This document shows positions 11,802 to 24,820 of a DNA stretch of 64,000 nt, in pieces. The position numbers and the translations under genes are program-made. Within the stretch, counting starts at the first letter, position 1. Every line of letters begins with the position of its first letter. This DNA is from Larus michahellis. Taxonomy: Eukaryota; Chordata; Aves; Charadriiformes; Laridae. The notes beneath the pieces were generated by a model that saw only the letters and a program-made list of their open reading frames with translations, searched no databases and was not told the DNA's origin. The stretch is taken from the NCBI RefSeq assembly GCF_964199755.1, contig NC_133900.1, positions 22,483,701-22,547,700 of the forward strand. The letters run 5' to 3'.

Positions 11802-13849
11802 AGATGGAAGTGTGAATGGAGCCATAAAGCCTTGCAAAAGCGGGGATAGGCAATCATTTCACGTTTTCACACAGCCGCCTCCCGCGATGGCTGCAGAGCC
11901 TCACTTTTAAGACCGTGCTGCTCTCCTCCGCTGCCACCTCTCCCAGAGCTTGCTCGGGGCTGAGCTTGGAGAGCCTTATGTGAAGGAACAGATAAATCAA
12001 TGAAGCCGGAGGACTCGGCAAGGATGGTGAGCAGGCAGGGACACGCAGAGAGGCAGGGTGGGGAGGGACCAGGAATCCCCCAGCAGCAAAGCATCTCCCA
12101 GCGGGGCAGCCAGCCACCAGGCTCCTCATCCTCGCCACCACCAGCCCCGATGGGGCCAGCAGGGCTTTGTCCCCTCTCGGGGACCAGTGAGGAGCCCTCA
12201 CGGGGTCTTGCAGCACAGACAGCCCCACACACAGCCACCACCTGTGCCTCTGGAGCAGCCGTAATGGGGCCTGGGAAGTGGCTTCTTCCTCTTATTCGAG
12301 GCCTGAAAATTGCAAAATGGAGCCCTCATGCCAAAGAGACTTTCGACTTCTATTCTGTCCTCCGACACCTTCCTCTTGACACCATGTTTCTGTGCCGAGG
12401 AAGTATTTCTTCATGCTAGGAAAATGTGGGTGGGAGTAAAGTCAATATAAACATATCCTTAATCATTAGATATTTCCTTTTTTGGTTCTGAGTCCTTGAA
12501 ACAGCAATGAAATGTAAGCAAAAATTACTTCTTTCCAACCTGTAGTAATAATGGCTGGACCATTAACTGTTTCCTTATCCATCATTGTAACAACAATTAG
12601 TTATACGGCAGCTCCCAGGCAAACAGTTTGAAGGCAGGTTCCTTTTGCCATCCCGGTTTCACAAAAATGTGTGCTGAGCAGAGGGGCCAAAGTGACATCC
12701 CCGGAATAATGGAAAAAGTCCTGATCCAAACGCTTTCAAAGCAATGAAATCGATTGCATTGGCTTCATCTGGGGATTTGAAGACCCTGAGTCAGAGTGTG
12801 GAGAAGCAAAACCACATCTGCTGATGCCCTCAGCCTTTGTCTCCTGGATTAAATCATCATTTTTTTTTTTATTTGGGAGAGGGAAAGGGAGGCACAGTCA
12901 CCAAGGCAAAGAATAGGACTGGCTAAAGCATATAAAAGCATTAAAGTGCTTTATAATGGTTCTAAGAAGTGCTCAGTGAAAATATTTTGTCTCTAATAAA
13001 TGTATGACTAAGAACACAACAATATTCACAGAGCCATAACTCCTTCCAGCAAAGACTTTGAATGCAAAACAGATCAGACGGTTCCCAGACAGTGAAAAGC
13101 AATTGGTTGTTATTGCAGCCATGGTAACTTCTCAGCTCCCTTTACCGTCGTTCCAGATGGTAAAGTGGGGGAGCAGAATATGGCGTTACTGATACCACAG
13201 CAAAGGCTTATCTGTGCTTGCTTTCACAGCCTCCCAAAGCGATCTATTCCTTTATTTTCTACACTGACTCAGGTCAGTTGCTGTTAGGAAATCATTCACA
13301 AAGATCACTGTAATGGGAATTGTCACCGAAAGCCGATGACACTTTCATAGCTAGGCTTTGTAGAAAACCCCAACCTTAGCATTTTAACAGCTGAATGGCC
13401 CTAGGAACTTAGAGGAATGGACTTGTGGCTCAATAAGAGGAGGTTTTGTAAGTTCCCTACTGCAAAAGTCAGTGTTATACGCGTGTACCATGCTTCAGAT
13501 GCCAGGGACTTGAGGGGCGCCACTGAGAACAGAGCAATAGGGTTGTTAGTATTACTGGTGTAACTTCAGTAGTGAAATAAACTGTTTTGTGAATGCTTAG
13601 AAACTGCTAATTCCAACAGCATTGTGAAATACGGGTGCAAAAAGAGTGAAAGTGAACGATGATACACAGGGAACTACATGTTCCTTAACATGTGGGTGAT
13701 GATGGGAGAGGAACGAGGTGCTCCAGAGTTAAAACATGCGAACAGAAAACACAGTGCATCAAAGTGAGAAGGCACAGCATGCGTTCATCGCTGAAAATAA
13801 ATGACAGTGTTGAAATGAAGCGTCTCCTCTGTAACCTACTGGGGAGAGT

Positions 13850-13955
13850 CCTGGGTAGGATCCTGGCAATTTGGACTCTAGTCCATCTACTGTTGGGTGA
13901 CTTTGGGAAAGTCACTTTCTTCAAGTCTGTGCAAGACAGGAATAGTCACCTCCTT
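13850..13955 (+). mobile_element. MIR-like CORE-SINE fossil
   Basis: The sequence around 13893-13935 (GGGTGACTTTGGGAAAGTCA followed by CTTTCTTCAAGTCTGTGC) lines up with the well-known 3' part of MIR-type SINEs, whose consensus reads as tgtgaccttgggcaagtcac followed by a pyrimidine-rich stretch, then ctctgtgcctcag. The following GACAGGAATAGTCACCT resembles the aatgggnataatagtacct tail after an internal deletion. The perfect inverted repeat at 13897-13915 (8-bp arms around GGG) is a built-in property of the MIR tail. The copy is old, diverged and non-functional. The identification rests on visual consensus matching; left edge approximate. Confidence 0.65.
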
Positions 13956-16900
13956 TTCAAACTGAAATAGAAGAATGAATTATTATGGCTGTTATTTTGG
14001 TCCTCTGCAGTCATTTTTCTCAGTCACTTTGGCTCTTGTATCAGGATGGCTGTTCTCTGACATATGAGATGCTGGACAAGCTTAATCAGGTGTCATTTAT
14101 GAAATGAAATGGGATTAAATTTTACTCACAGCTTAACAAGAACCCAACTATATCATCCACTGAATCATCACAATGTCAACCTCTTCAAAATTTATGTAGC
14201 TTAAACAAACCATAGGCTGTTGCTAAGGAAGATATTATAATATTATAATAATTGTAACAGTGAAGTGTTGTAATAATTCTTTGATGGGGGCATTGTTTAC
14301 TTTTCAGATTTTTCTCAGGCTTATTCAGATGGCATTTAATTTGATTGCTTTTCACAGGTCTTACCACAGTGCTCATCCTTTATTTTCAAACAATGAGTAA
14401 AGATATTTGTCAAAGGCTACAGAAAATCCTGGAAGTGAGAAGTACGCTCAGTTTGTGCTTGGTCAAAGCCACGGAGACTGCGTTTTGGCTCTGTCTGCTT
14501 ACAGTCTTTTTCTGTAAAACACAGTGATTAAAATAGAGTATGTTTTATGATGGCATTTGGAATCAATTTTTTTTTCCTTTTACCGTTTTTGCCTAGTATA
14601 AATGAGTGTCAATGCATCAGACTGAGGAATGAGACAGGCACTGCTCTTCGGTGCCAGTGCATTGCATCCCTGTTCTCTCTTCTAACACCCCTGAAGGTCA
14701 CGCTTGAAAACCAAGGGGAGATCATATAGATTCTTGCAGCTTCAGAAGTTTATCATTAAAAAGCTTTCAATGTGTATTTATTAATCACTTGATGCGCTTC
14801 CTGCATTACCCAGCCGAGCCGGGCTTTCTCGGCACACAATAGTGTTGTATTTATTGTGTATCCTCCAGGGCAGGGATTTAGTGTTTGGCCGGCAAACAGG
14901 AACAGAATGTTTTCGTCGTCTATGACTAACGTGATGACTAAGTGCAGGGCTCTAAATGGATCCCAGATCTACTGGGACAGCGCAGGGCAGGATATGAAGA
15001 AGATAACATCTGAAACCACTCTTAGCGCTAGTGAAAGGGGGACACGACCATCTCCGCTGACCCACCCAAAGCATTTAAAGGCTCTTATGGAGATGAGGGT
15101 CCATTTTGAAGAAATCCAAAGCTAGTAGTAAATGACTGTATTTTTAATGAATTTCCGATGTACACTGCTGTATGGGTTGTTGGGGCACATACACACAGCA
15201 CTGTGATGATGAGAGGGCACCACTGTGACCCTTAATCTAAACAAGATGAAAAAATAACAACCAAAAACCTTGGTGACTAATGGAACAGGGACTCATAAGG
15301 AGGTAGATGATGATGGTTATTTTAAATTATGTCTGCTTCTTACTATTTCTTCCCCTAGACCGTTCACGTAGGTGAGCCAGAGATGTTAGATATTCATTAC
15401 ATTCTGTAGTAGCATATTTCATAGTAGTCTTTAGCCTGATAGTCTTTCTCATGTTGTGTGAGAGAGGTTATGTGAAACATTAAGGGATTTTGAAGCTCTT
15501 TTATGCGTAGTAGTAGTAATAATAATAGAAAATAAATTAAGCCTAACTTTTCAATGCTGATTGCATGAAATTTTTGGCAGTGGATAGAGAGTTGAGGACA
15601 TTATGAGAAGTTCACCACAGAATAGGGGCATCTAAAAACTTACCAAGAGTATTGGGAAAGGTCTGAATTCTTTCATTCTTACAGCTCGCTCTCTCTCCAT
15701 TTTTCCCACATTCCCACCATGTAAGTTAGGAAATCTCTCGGATAAATAGGTAGGCCCTGCGTATGTTTGCAGGACTGTTTATAGGCATAGGTCTTCCACA
15801 CAGACTTCAAAGAAAAAGTGGTTGTTTAATATTATACTGCGGTACTGTAGGAAATGCACAGAAGTTGTTGACCTTCCATTGTTTCTCTGCCCCTAGACAT
15901 GAGCAGAAGATGCAGCTTCTTATCGGATGGGGAGGTTCCCATCATTAATAACACTTCTGTTGTGACTATTTTTTTTTTAATTTTGTAGTCCTGCTTGAAA
16001 AAATTGACATGCAAGTTAGGCAGTTCTTGAGATTTTGTCAGATATTATTACCTTCTCTGTGAAAGTATGTATATGGCTCTGTGCTCTGCATAACCCAGAC
16101 TTGTGTACAGATAAAATATTTAAAAATATGCAGTTGGGTTTTCTTTATCTTGGCCTGATTAAGTATAGAAAATAACGCCTTGTGCTTGTGTTGAAGGAAA
16201 GTGTTTCTTTATGGGTTAGTGAAATAAGCTATTCAAAACCACTAAATCCTTCCAAAATACCCTTGCAGAGCTGTCACAGTGAGACCTTGAGTTATATTAT
16301 CAACAGCAATGCTGTTAATGCTGCCAGAGTTTGAGGGAAGCATGAGCTTGACACTAAGCCTATTCAGAAATGACATAACATTCTCTTAATTGATTAAGTA
16401 CATTGTCATCTCAGGATGTAACCTTCCTTTTCTCATTCTTTTCAATGTGCTCGCCCTTCCAGCAACAGGTCAGAATGCCTATGTGTGCCTGTTAACGAAA
16501 GCAAATATCATGCAAATAGGAATGGAAAGTCACTTGAATTTTTCTTCCTGTGTTTCCCTCTTGGTCAAAAGAGAGCTGAGCTGCTCCTGTGGGCATTTAT
16601 TTAACACAAGATCCCATTTTCTTCTCTGAGACTTTTCTGAGAAACAGCAATTTGAAAGATCACCTCTTTTAATTACACGCAATTAATGTGAACCCAGCTG
16701 TTGCGTCAGAAAACAAAGTGTCAACGGCAGGTAATGTATATCATAGCATGCTTGCTGAAAAACATTTTTTCTGTATTAACATAATAATTGCAAATAATTC
16801 CTCCTGTATTTTAAATTTCAAGTGATACTGCCCTTAAACTAAAACTAATTTCTGCACTGAGGCTAATTGCTAAATGTCCTTTGACACTTATCACATCAAA

Positions 16901-17954
16901 ACCCAACTGTTATGGTGTCTAGCGCTGTGTATGCCAGATTGTTAGATATTACACAGCACAGTCTCTTCAAAGATAGAAAGTTTCTAATGCTAGTATCTCA
17001 TGTAGAACAAAACCTTGAGCTTTTGCCATGGTGGGAACATGATAGTTTCTTTCTGAGCTGTAATGACAAGGTTTTGTGATCTACTAAGTAGGCAGAAAAT
17101 GGGACACATACACACGTTATAAGTAAGAAGATCTTTAAAATGGAAATCACTCCTATACGTGCACTTTAAGAACTCCAGAAAAAGCTCCAGTGTATGGAAA
17201 AGTCCACCTTGGTCCTGGTTGGGATGAGATTTGTTCTTGGTATGGAGGGAGGTTTGCAGGTTTTATTTGATTGTGTATCTCAGACTTATGAATCTAATAA
17301 TCTTAGGTAATTTTCAATTGGGTATCTACGTTTAGGATCTGAGCTCATGTATTGGCATCTAAGAGAGTGACTGCATTTTTCAAAACGCTGAGTACCATCT
17401 GTGGCCCATACCAGTTTCAGATGGCTCAGTTCAAGCGCTCACAGCAGCCAGCTTTCATCTGGAACTTGAACTAAACATGAACAAAACAATTTGACAGATT
17501 CAATTAGTACTTACTAATTTTTCACATAAGGTTGAAGCCCTTTCCTGCTCGGATTTTGAGGCAGAAATGCTAATCACCAAGCTAACACCATATGTAATGC
17601 TGTATCCTTGCTATATTTCCAAACTATTCAAAATCAGGGTGTTGGCGATTTCACCTACACATTTATTCTGACAGGATAAAAACCTTTTCTTAGGACTGGC
17701 TAAGTTAAGCACACTCACCTTGAACTGGGTTTCTGGCCCCTGTTGAGATTTGGGGCAGTTCTTATTCAATGTGACATGATTTACCCAATTCTTATTTGCA
17801 TTGTGTACCTGGTCCACTATTATGTTTATGCTGACTATTTTTTCTGCTACACAAAACTTTTCAAAGAAAAGCCTGAAGGAGTGATAGTTGTATATGAATG
17901 TTATTGACCTTCTGATCATCTGATGCAATATGTAGTTCTTTTAAAATCGGACAG
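13956..17954. other. Non-coding AT-leaning sequence; no gene seen
   Basis: Mostly unique sequence with small AT-rich simple tracts, e.g. 14232-14255 (ATTATAATATTATAAT) and 15507-15526 (TAG/TAA units). No recognisable gene. The stretch 16640-16960 is listed separately as a candidate regulatory block. ATGCAAAT octamers occur at 16510-16517 and, in reverse, at 17794-17801. The minus-strand frame 17611-17928 (105 codons) shows no domain. Confidence 0.6.
16640..16960. promoter_or_regulatory. Candidate conserved non-coding element
   Basis: A block of balanced, non-repetitive sequence with dense transcription-factor-like motifs: TTTAATTACACGCAATTAAT (homeodomain TAATTA/AATTA sites, about 16668-16687), TGCGTCAG (MAF/CRE half-site type, 16702-16709), AACAAAG (SOX/TCF type, about 16711-16718), and further TAATAATTGCAAATAATT and ACTAATTT. 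Texture of this type is common in vertebrate developmental enhancers. Conservation was not measured, so this is inference only. Confidence 0.25.
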
Positions 17955-18045
17955 GGTGCTGGGACATCTTGTTTAGACAAGAAAGGTTGGACCAGATAAT
18001 CCTCGAGGTCCCTTCCAACCTGGTATTCTATGGTTCTGTGATTCT
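17955..18045 (+). mobile_element. CR1 LINE 3' end, short diverged copy (copy 3)
   Basis: A short, older-looking CR1 3' end. Landmarks are GGTGCTGGGACATCTTG near 17955, GGTTGGACCAGATAATCC at about 17987, GAGGTCCCTTCCAACCTGG at about 18005 and the degenerate tail ATTCTATGGTTCTGTGATTC up to 18045. The text before the tail follows the GGTTGGACCAGATGATCC type of CR1, not the GGTTGGAACTAGATGATC type of copies 1 and 2, so it comes from a different subfamily. Only about 90 bases remain. The left edge is approximate. Confidence 0.9.
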
Positions 18046-19299
18046 CGTTCCTACTGTTTGTGTTTTTGATGGTCTTTTCTTGTCACCTTATGCATTCCTA
18101 AAGAGGAGGCTTACTTTGATTCATGACATAGAAAATTGGAAATTGTAAAGACAGTTCCTACCAGTTCTGCTGATTTTTTCAGTGTTGCTGCTGTGTAAGG
18201 CACATTGCTGCCAGAGGAAACGCTTTGCTGTAGTAGATAGTTTTCATTCTTTGAATTCAACCTAATCCAAAGAAATAGGTGAGATAATTTTTAGTTATTT
18301 ATTAGTGCCACTAACATGAAATGTGTCGCTACAGAATAGAGCAAACCAAACTAAACAGACAAGTGTCAGCCCCTTGCAAGTAGCCTGCATGCTGGCAAAA
18401 TGAGTTTCCCCCAAGTCTATAAAACGTATAACAGACTTTTGAGACTTAACAGTTAGGTTGATGGAGGATAGCCAACGCTACCAGTGCAGTGGATTAGGGA
18501 AAAGTCTTGCAGGTACAGCTTGAGGTATATGAAATTCATATACCATTTGGAGAGCAAAAGTAAAGGCGATGAAGAAGACCATGCTGCCAGCTAAACAGGC
18601 CCCTGTTTAGTTCATAGTCTTAATGGAGCAGCTTGGTGCAGGTAGATAAAAACCCCTCTCCAACTCTGTCCTAGCCTAGCAAATAACACGTAGAAAAATT
18701 TTAATGCCTTGTACCTAGTGGTCTTCTCTATATGGGTGGAAAAAAAAAATTTCTTCTGCAACTCTTCCCATTTTCCATCCTCTTTCTAGCAAAGCATCTC
18801 TTTCTCACTGGTTCAACTTAATTTTGCTCATTAACTATGCTGAGGAGTGTATGTTAAGAATCACAGAGGATAACTGGCTGGTTTTTATAGCTCTGTATCG
18901 CCATGGGAGGGATGATCCTGTAATTTTTCTTCCCATTAATATTCCTTGGGTGTACCTGTTGTGCCCCTGCTTCTGAAGAAGTGTCTACATCAGTGAGCAC
19001 AGTGGTTTCAACACACACTGGTGATTTGACCCCACAGAGAGTATTCGCTTAGGTGAAAAAATTAAGGTGAAAAACTTAAGGCAATTATTCTAAAAAGAAG
19101 TATTAACATTTCACTGTCCCAAATGGTAATTATGAGAGACTCAAAAGATGTAATAGTGATAGTGACTTGAATGCTCTGCAGTGATTCCCTGGAGATCCTG
19201 GAAAGGGTATTTCAAATCTCCCTTCTGCCGCTGTTGTTGGTTGTTGCTGAAATAAGCAGCCAGAGGAGAGTAAAATATGTGGAGGGAAACTGAGCTCAG

Positions 19300-19870
19300 G
19301 TGTGGACTCAGGGCAAAAATGGTATAGCCAGGCCAGAATGGGCAACCTGTGCCAGCGGGACTTGCTCACGGCATCCCCCCTTTTGATTACCACAGGAATG
19401 GTTCAGTTTGCAGAGCAGATGACGAAGGCTGGAGAAGCAACATTAGACGGCTTCATTTTGCAGAGCAGTCTGATACATTCCATATGGTGCAGGAGCAGTT
19501 TTTGACTTCAGACCTCTTTATCTAGGCGGGTTTGGATGGAGAAACGTTGAAAGCGAGGAAACAGAAGGCAGAAGGAAAAGTCAGAAACCATCGTCTGGTT
19601 TCTAAAGAGGTTGAACACTATTTGGTTTGGCTTTCAGACGTGGCGATTTAGCAACAGGAAATGTCAGCTCATTAGAGCCATCGCATGGCATGGTATGATG
19701 ATAGCAGTCGTTCCCACTGGCAGGGCTCCAGCCGTCACACTCTGTGGGGAAACAGCACGGTTTGATATGAATGTCTCGATTTCATTTTTAAGACGGGACA
19801 GTTTAGTGGGCTAGTTGACTTGGCAGGCTGTTAACAGAATTAATTTGATTGCCTTGGCAGCGGTGGGAGG
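19300..19870. promoter_or_regulatory. Candidate conserved non-coding block
   Basis: Long run without simple sequence or transposon text, with even base composition and several compact motifs: CAACAGGAAATGTCAGCTCATTAG is spread over 19653-19676, TTAATTTGATTGCCTTGGCA at about 19840-19859 (TTGGCA is an NFI half-site) and CTTGGCAGGCTGTTAACAG at about 19819-19837 (GTTAAC, HNF1-type core). Looks like ancient functional non-coding DNA, but no alignment was possible. Confidence 0.22.
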
Positions 19871-21212
19871 ATGCGTGAAGGAAAGCTTCTGGCTCTGTTG
19901 CCAGCATTTAATACCAAATGATTATCATATACTATTGAACTGGTGCTGGATGAAGCATGTGTGAGGGCTTGCAACAACTTTACCAAAAATAGTAAGTGCC
20001 ATTTGAAGTTGGCAACACATGTGCTTGAGAGAAAATGAGCTTTCCAGTTAAAGCCAGTCAGACCTTCACCCCGCAGGCCTGTTACTTGTCATGTTCCTGG
20101 GCTGTGCCATTTTTCATCCATGCTCCAGTTGTGAAAGTACCGCTTTGTATTATCTGCCGCCGAATTATATTAAAAGCCATGACTCTCTGCTGTTGATGGA
20201 GACCATTGCCACTGGAGGATGGATACCTGCGTTAATGATAGCTGAATTTTTTGTTGAACAACTTGCAGTCTTGGCATCCAGCATGTTATTTTGCCTGAAA
20301 TTTCGTTGGGAAAAGTATGGCACACGGAGCTATGTGTTTTACGTATGTAAACCTCACGTCTTTGTTTGGAATGAAAGAAGATGCCACTTGGCTCGTGACT
20401 CATTTGTCTAAATACCTTTTCTTTAGGTACTTAATGTAATGCAAAGGATGTTCAAGAAGAAGCTGTGTATCTCGTAGGGTTTAGCTGGTCCTTTGGAGCC
20501 AGTAGTCTTACTCCAAGTGACTAATGGTAAAACAGGCGTGAGCATTTTTCATCCAAAGGGCTGAAAGTGTTTAAAAGCATTCAGAAGAACCGGTTGCCTC
20601 TCCAAATGTAAAGCTGCAACTCAGTTTCCGTGATTAGGCCAGCATTGGCTTCACGTCCAAAACCAACACAAAATGGAATACCTATCTCGAAGCTGGCACA
20701 AAACCCATGTCTGAGGAAGAGGTTTTCTGCTAGATTTGATGTGAAGCCCAATAAAAGGCTCCTGAATTTGAGCACTAAAATGGAGATGTTTCAGCCATCT
20801 AGAAAACCTGTTCCTCTTGCTCCCGTTCCCCGTTCTGCCACGTTGTGAACACCACTAGGGCGTCTGCAGAGCCGGCACAGAGTTGGGGCAGCTAGGAAAG
20901 AGTTAGGTGTACTTTTTCCCTGGCACAGACATGCTTCAGGAACACCAGCCCTTTCTGGTAGGTGCGAGGTGCTTTGGGTGCCTGTTTCTGGCTGGCGTGG
21001 CTCCTGGCCTGCGTTTTTGTAACTGCACTGTATGGTGTTATCATCGAGATTGCTTAACGTTTCCAGTGAAACACACTTGTTTTGCTAAAGCCAGATTTTT
21101 CTTCTTCATGCATGTATTAGGGTTTGACAAAAGAAGATGAATGTGTTCCTGAGAAAAACCCCGAACTACTGCAGTTATTTTTATTCGGCAATATTCAAAA
21201 GGGAATTACTTT

Positions 21213-21231
21213 AGCAGCAGCAGCAGCAGCA
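21213..21231. repeat. (AGC)n trinucleotide repeat
   Basis: Six AGC units. It reads as an alanine run in the frame at 21124-21504, but that frame has no other support as a gene. Confidence 0.85.
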
Positions 21232-24200
21232 TTGTCATTACTAGATGTCTTCAATTTGTTTTGCTCCTTATTGCAGAGTGGGGTTCTGATTTTTCCTTGG
21301 GCCATTCATTTCTCTCCTCTATATGGCTTCTCAAAACCTGAAGAAATGAGGAGAAAGTACGGAGTGGGAAAAGGAAAGAGATGGTACGAGCCTACTAGAT
21401 TTTCTGTTACAGGTGATGGCAAAATAGAGAAAAAGGGAGAAAGGAAGGGGAAAAAAAGAAAAAAGTTAAACCATCAGTATTTCTTTGCTGAAAATGATCC
21501 TTAAAGAATTAAAAATAAAGCAGAAAAGACTACGGCAAAGTCCATTTTTGCACTTAAAAAATAAAAAAGTTGATCCCCTATAGAATGTGTTAATAACTTT
21601 GTTAAAGTTGTATCAAAACCAAAACTCTTGAAGTTAGGTTTCAAAATTTATGTTACCCATTAAAAAAAAAAAAGGAACTGAACTGGAATCATAAACAAGT
21701 CTACAACTAACTTTGAAACTTCCTTGCTATCTAGTTATGATGCTGGTTGTTGGTTGGTTGGATTTTTTTCTTAATGCATTCTACCATTTCCTACCTTTTA
21801 TGATCTCCACTGAACCTTAACAGTCACCTTTATGTTTCAGTGTTGTACACGTTTGCATGTCTTCCAACAGACTGCAGTGTGTACGTATGTAGGTACATAC
21901 ATCTGCACCCACGCGGGAGCGTGGAAAGCTCAGGAATTCCTAATGGAAAATATTACTAAGCTAATATTTTAATAGCAATTTCTGCAGAGTAAATAGATAT
22001 TTTATACAGATAAGTCAGCTCTCCTGGGGCAACAGAGAAGACAGTCCTTTATCCAAGCATCCCCAGGACCAATTTATGGCTGCTGCAGCCCACTAACAGG
22101 TGGTTTGTCGGCATGTGATCATACGGCAGTGACCATCCAAAAGTTTTTGTGGTACCTCACACTAAATCAAAGTGATCTGCTTTTATAAATCATGACGTGA
22201 TTGAAGGAGTAGTAGTGTGACCAGCACTCTGCAGCCTTGCTTGCCTGCTCTTGCTTCTGCAAGGGTAAATGGGAGGGGGAAATAAATGGAAAAGGAGTAT
22301 GAGATGTATTGATTTTAGCTGCTGTGTGCCAGCCAACCAGTAGCCACCACGCAGCTTTGATAGCCACTGTACCCTCAGATGAACAGGGGAGAGTTCCCTG
22401 TTGGTGGAAATGAAAAGGAAAATCTGATCTCTCCGCCAGCGGTTTATCATGCCAGTTACCATGGGCTGTGCAGAGGCAGCCTGGTGAGAGAATGGGACCA
22501 TGACCTGATCAAACAGCTGTGGCCCCCAGTGACTGGGGAGGGGGAGAAAGGAGGGATAACGGCTCCGGCAGCTGGAGCAAAAAGGGAGGAAGAGGGCAGA
22601 GAAAGGGCTGGGGATCGCTGCTGGCAACTGCTCCGGGTGGCTGGGCACAAATTTCCCCCCCTGCCAGTTCAAAAAGGGCAGCCAAGCCTGTCCCAGAGCT
22701 CAGCAAGCAGGGGAGGTTCTCAGCCTGGTGGCTTTGGGCAGGATGTCTCTGGGGGATAGGAAGAGTAAGGATGGGGGGAAAAGGGCTGGTAGGGAATAGC
22801 ATCTACCCTGCAAGGGAGGTCAGCTGGAGGATAGGGGTGGGCAGCGAGCTCTGATGAGAAAAGGCATCACAGGAAGGGAGAAGGAAAGGGCAAAACCTGA
22901 AAATTGTCTGCTTTTTCTGCAGCTTAATGAGGGCATAGTGAGGGGTGCACTAATAACTACAGCGAATAATGCAGTTCCTTTGATTCTGCTTAAACAACTT
23001 AAGATCTGATTTAAAATATGTATATTCTATGCATTAATAATTTGCAGTCTGGTTCCCGGTGAAATTTCACAGCTAGATGTTTGCTTCTGAATATCTTTGG
23101 TAGGTGGAACTTGAATCTCTTCATATATACCTTAAAAAAAGCCTGAATGCCCAGAGTTCAGAGCGTAATGAGCCAACGCAACAGTGACAATGTTAACCAC
23201 AAGTTTATGCTAAGATGACTTGGAACTAAGTTACATGCAGTTTCAGAGCCTGCACCTGGCCTTGGCAATGCCTGCCATTTTTTTGTGGTTTTTGCATTCA
23301 TAGTTTCCTACGTTTCTCCATGCCTGCTTTCTCACGCTCGCATGAAAACCCCGCACAAGCAGGGGGAGCTGGCTGACTGATCGGGGATAGAAAGGAAATG
23401 GTGACAGTGAGTAAAGCTCTCTCAGCAGCAAAAAGGAAAAAAAAACACCAACAAACTGGGGTGGGGGAAAAACTATCTAACTTGTAGTAATAACCAAAGA
23501 AAGTACAGTTAATGTCAATGGGTGGAAATGTTCAGAAAAATATAAATGTTGTAGGACTGTAGTTTCATCTGCCAGCTGTGGCATGGCTCCGCAACTTTAA
23601 ATTAAACTAGGTGTTTCAGAGGAGCATTGCGTTTAGTGAGACAGCTGGAGTGCATGGAGTGTCACTAGCTGTTAAGGCTCATGCTCTAATTAACTTGAAA
23701 TGGTATAGACCGGGAGTATATATATAATTGTATCCTTATTTACACATTAGGTTTGGCGGGAACTACTGGGCTTGCTTAATATTAATGTTCAACAAGTTAA
23801 TTTGACATAAGTGAATTGGTATCTCAGTATAATGCTAAGTTAAATGTACATCGAATACAGAAATAAGGCTAGTGATTTTTCTTCTTCTTGAGGCTGGTGT
23901 GCCTCAGGTTGCTTTGAAAGGAAACAAGAGCAAGAATCCAGTAGTCGCCAGGAACGGCTTTAGCCAGGTTTGGCACCAAAAAAGCTGTGTCCTACCCACT
24001 GAGCCCCATGGACTCGGTGCACTGAAACCCCCAGAGATGCAGAGGGTTACCTGAATATATGCACATTGTCCCCCTCATTCCCCCATCGAGAGAATCCAGC
24101 CTTTTGTGGAGGGGAGGGTATCACACCCAGGGAAACTCGGCACAGGCTAGGAACAGTACGAGGTTTTTTGGAAAGTCCATGTTCACTTGGAAGCAGCACG

Positions 24201-24806
24201 TTTTTACTCTCTGGCGTTCTTATAGGGGACTTGATGTACTCGTAACCTGAGCTCTGGCAATTGTCAGTGCGAAAAGTGAACAGGGACACGCCGTCCTAGT
24301 GTGTATTTTTTCAAATATATTCGAAAGGCGAGCGGCACTGCAGGAAGCATATTTGCCAGGGAAATACAGATCTTTCACTGTGGCCATGACTGCCCTACTG
24401 CGTATCCTCGCGTTCGGTCTGGAGGAATCTTCTCAGGATGGTTAAAGCCTGTTTTTCCATTGAAGGTATATAGAAAAGCAGTGAATGCCCCAAGCTTGTG
24501 TATTATAATCACTACATGTGACTTTACTATCAAAAGTCTTTGTTTTAATAGCCATCCTGGCAGGTTCCTCCTGAGATCCGAGAAGGCAGCACGTGTTATA
24601 GTGCTCACACTGACAATAACGAGGATTTTGCATTTGAAAGAAATATTAGTTTTGTAGGTGATGCACCTTATGAACAGACTCAGTCACTTTTCCAAAGCTA
24701 CAATGGCTTTAAAATGCCAACAGGAGCAAACAGACTCATTAAAGTTTATTTTTATCCATAGGGAAAGCAACCACAATTGTGGCTGGAAACAATATTTATA
24801 GATCAA

Positions 24807-24820
24807 TTTTTTTTTTTTTT
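24807..24820. repeat. Poly-T tract
   Basis: Fourteen consecutive T. No adjacent retroelement body on the minus strand was recognised. Confidence 0.8.

Larger units (their letters stand above)
8293..13849. other. Non-coding sequence with GC-rich patches; no gene seen
   Basis: Unique sequence. Patches richer in G and C occur at about 8500-8760, 9500-9720, 11480-11680 and 12000-12280 and give rise to overlapping frames on both strands (the longest, 166 codons on the minus strand at 10927-11427, is serine/leucine/proline-rich without recognisable domains). ATGCAAAT, the POU octamer, occurs at 8875-8882. The block 12540-12620, with closely spaced TAATAATGG, ATTAACTG and AACAATTAGTTA motifs, looks CNE-like. 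Nothing supports a transcript. Confidence 0.55.

Noticed and set aside
12000..12419. 139-codon plus-strand frame, proline/serine-rich
   Set aside because: GC-rich patch with open frames on both strands at the same place; no conserved motif recognised.
20091..20411. 106-codon plus-strand frame with hydrophobic middle
   Set aside because: Hydrophobic residues alone do not show a membrane protein; no family, no exon structure.
22190..22672. 160-codon minus-strand frame and overlapping plus-strand frames
   Set aside because: Explained by stop-poor G-rich purine sequence; no domain.
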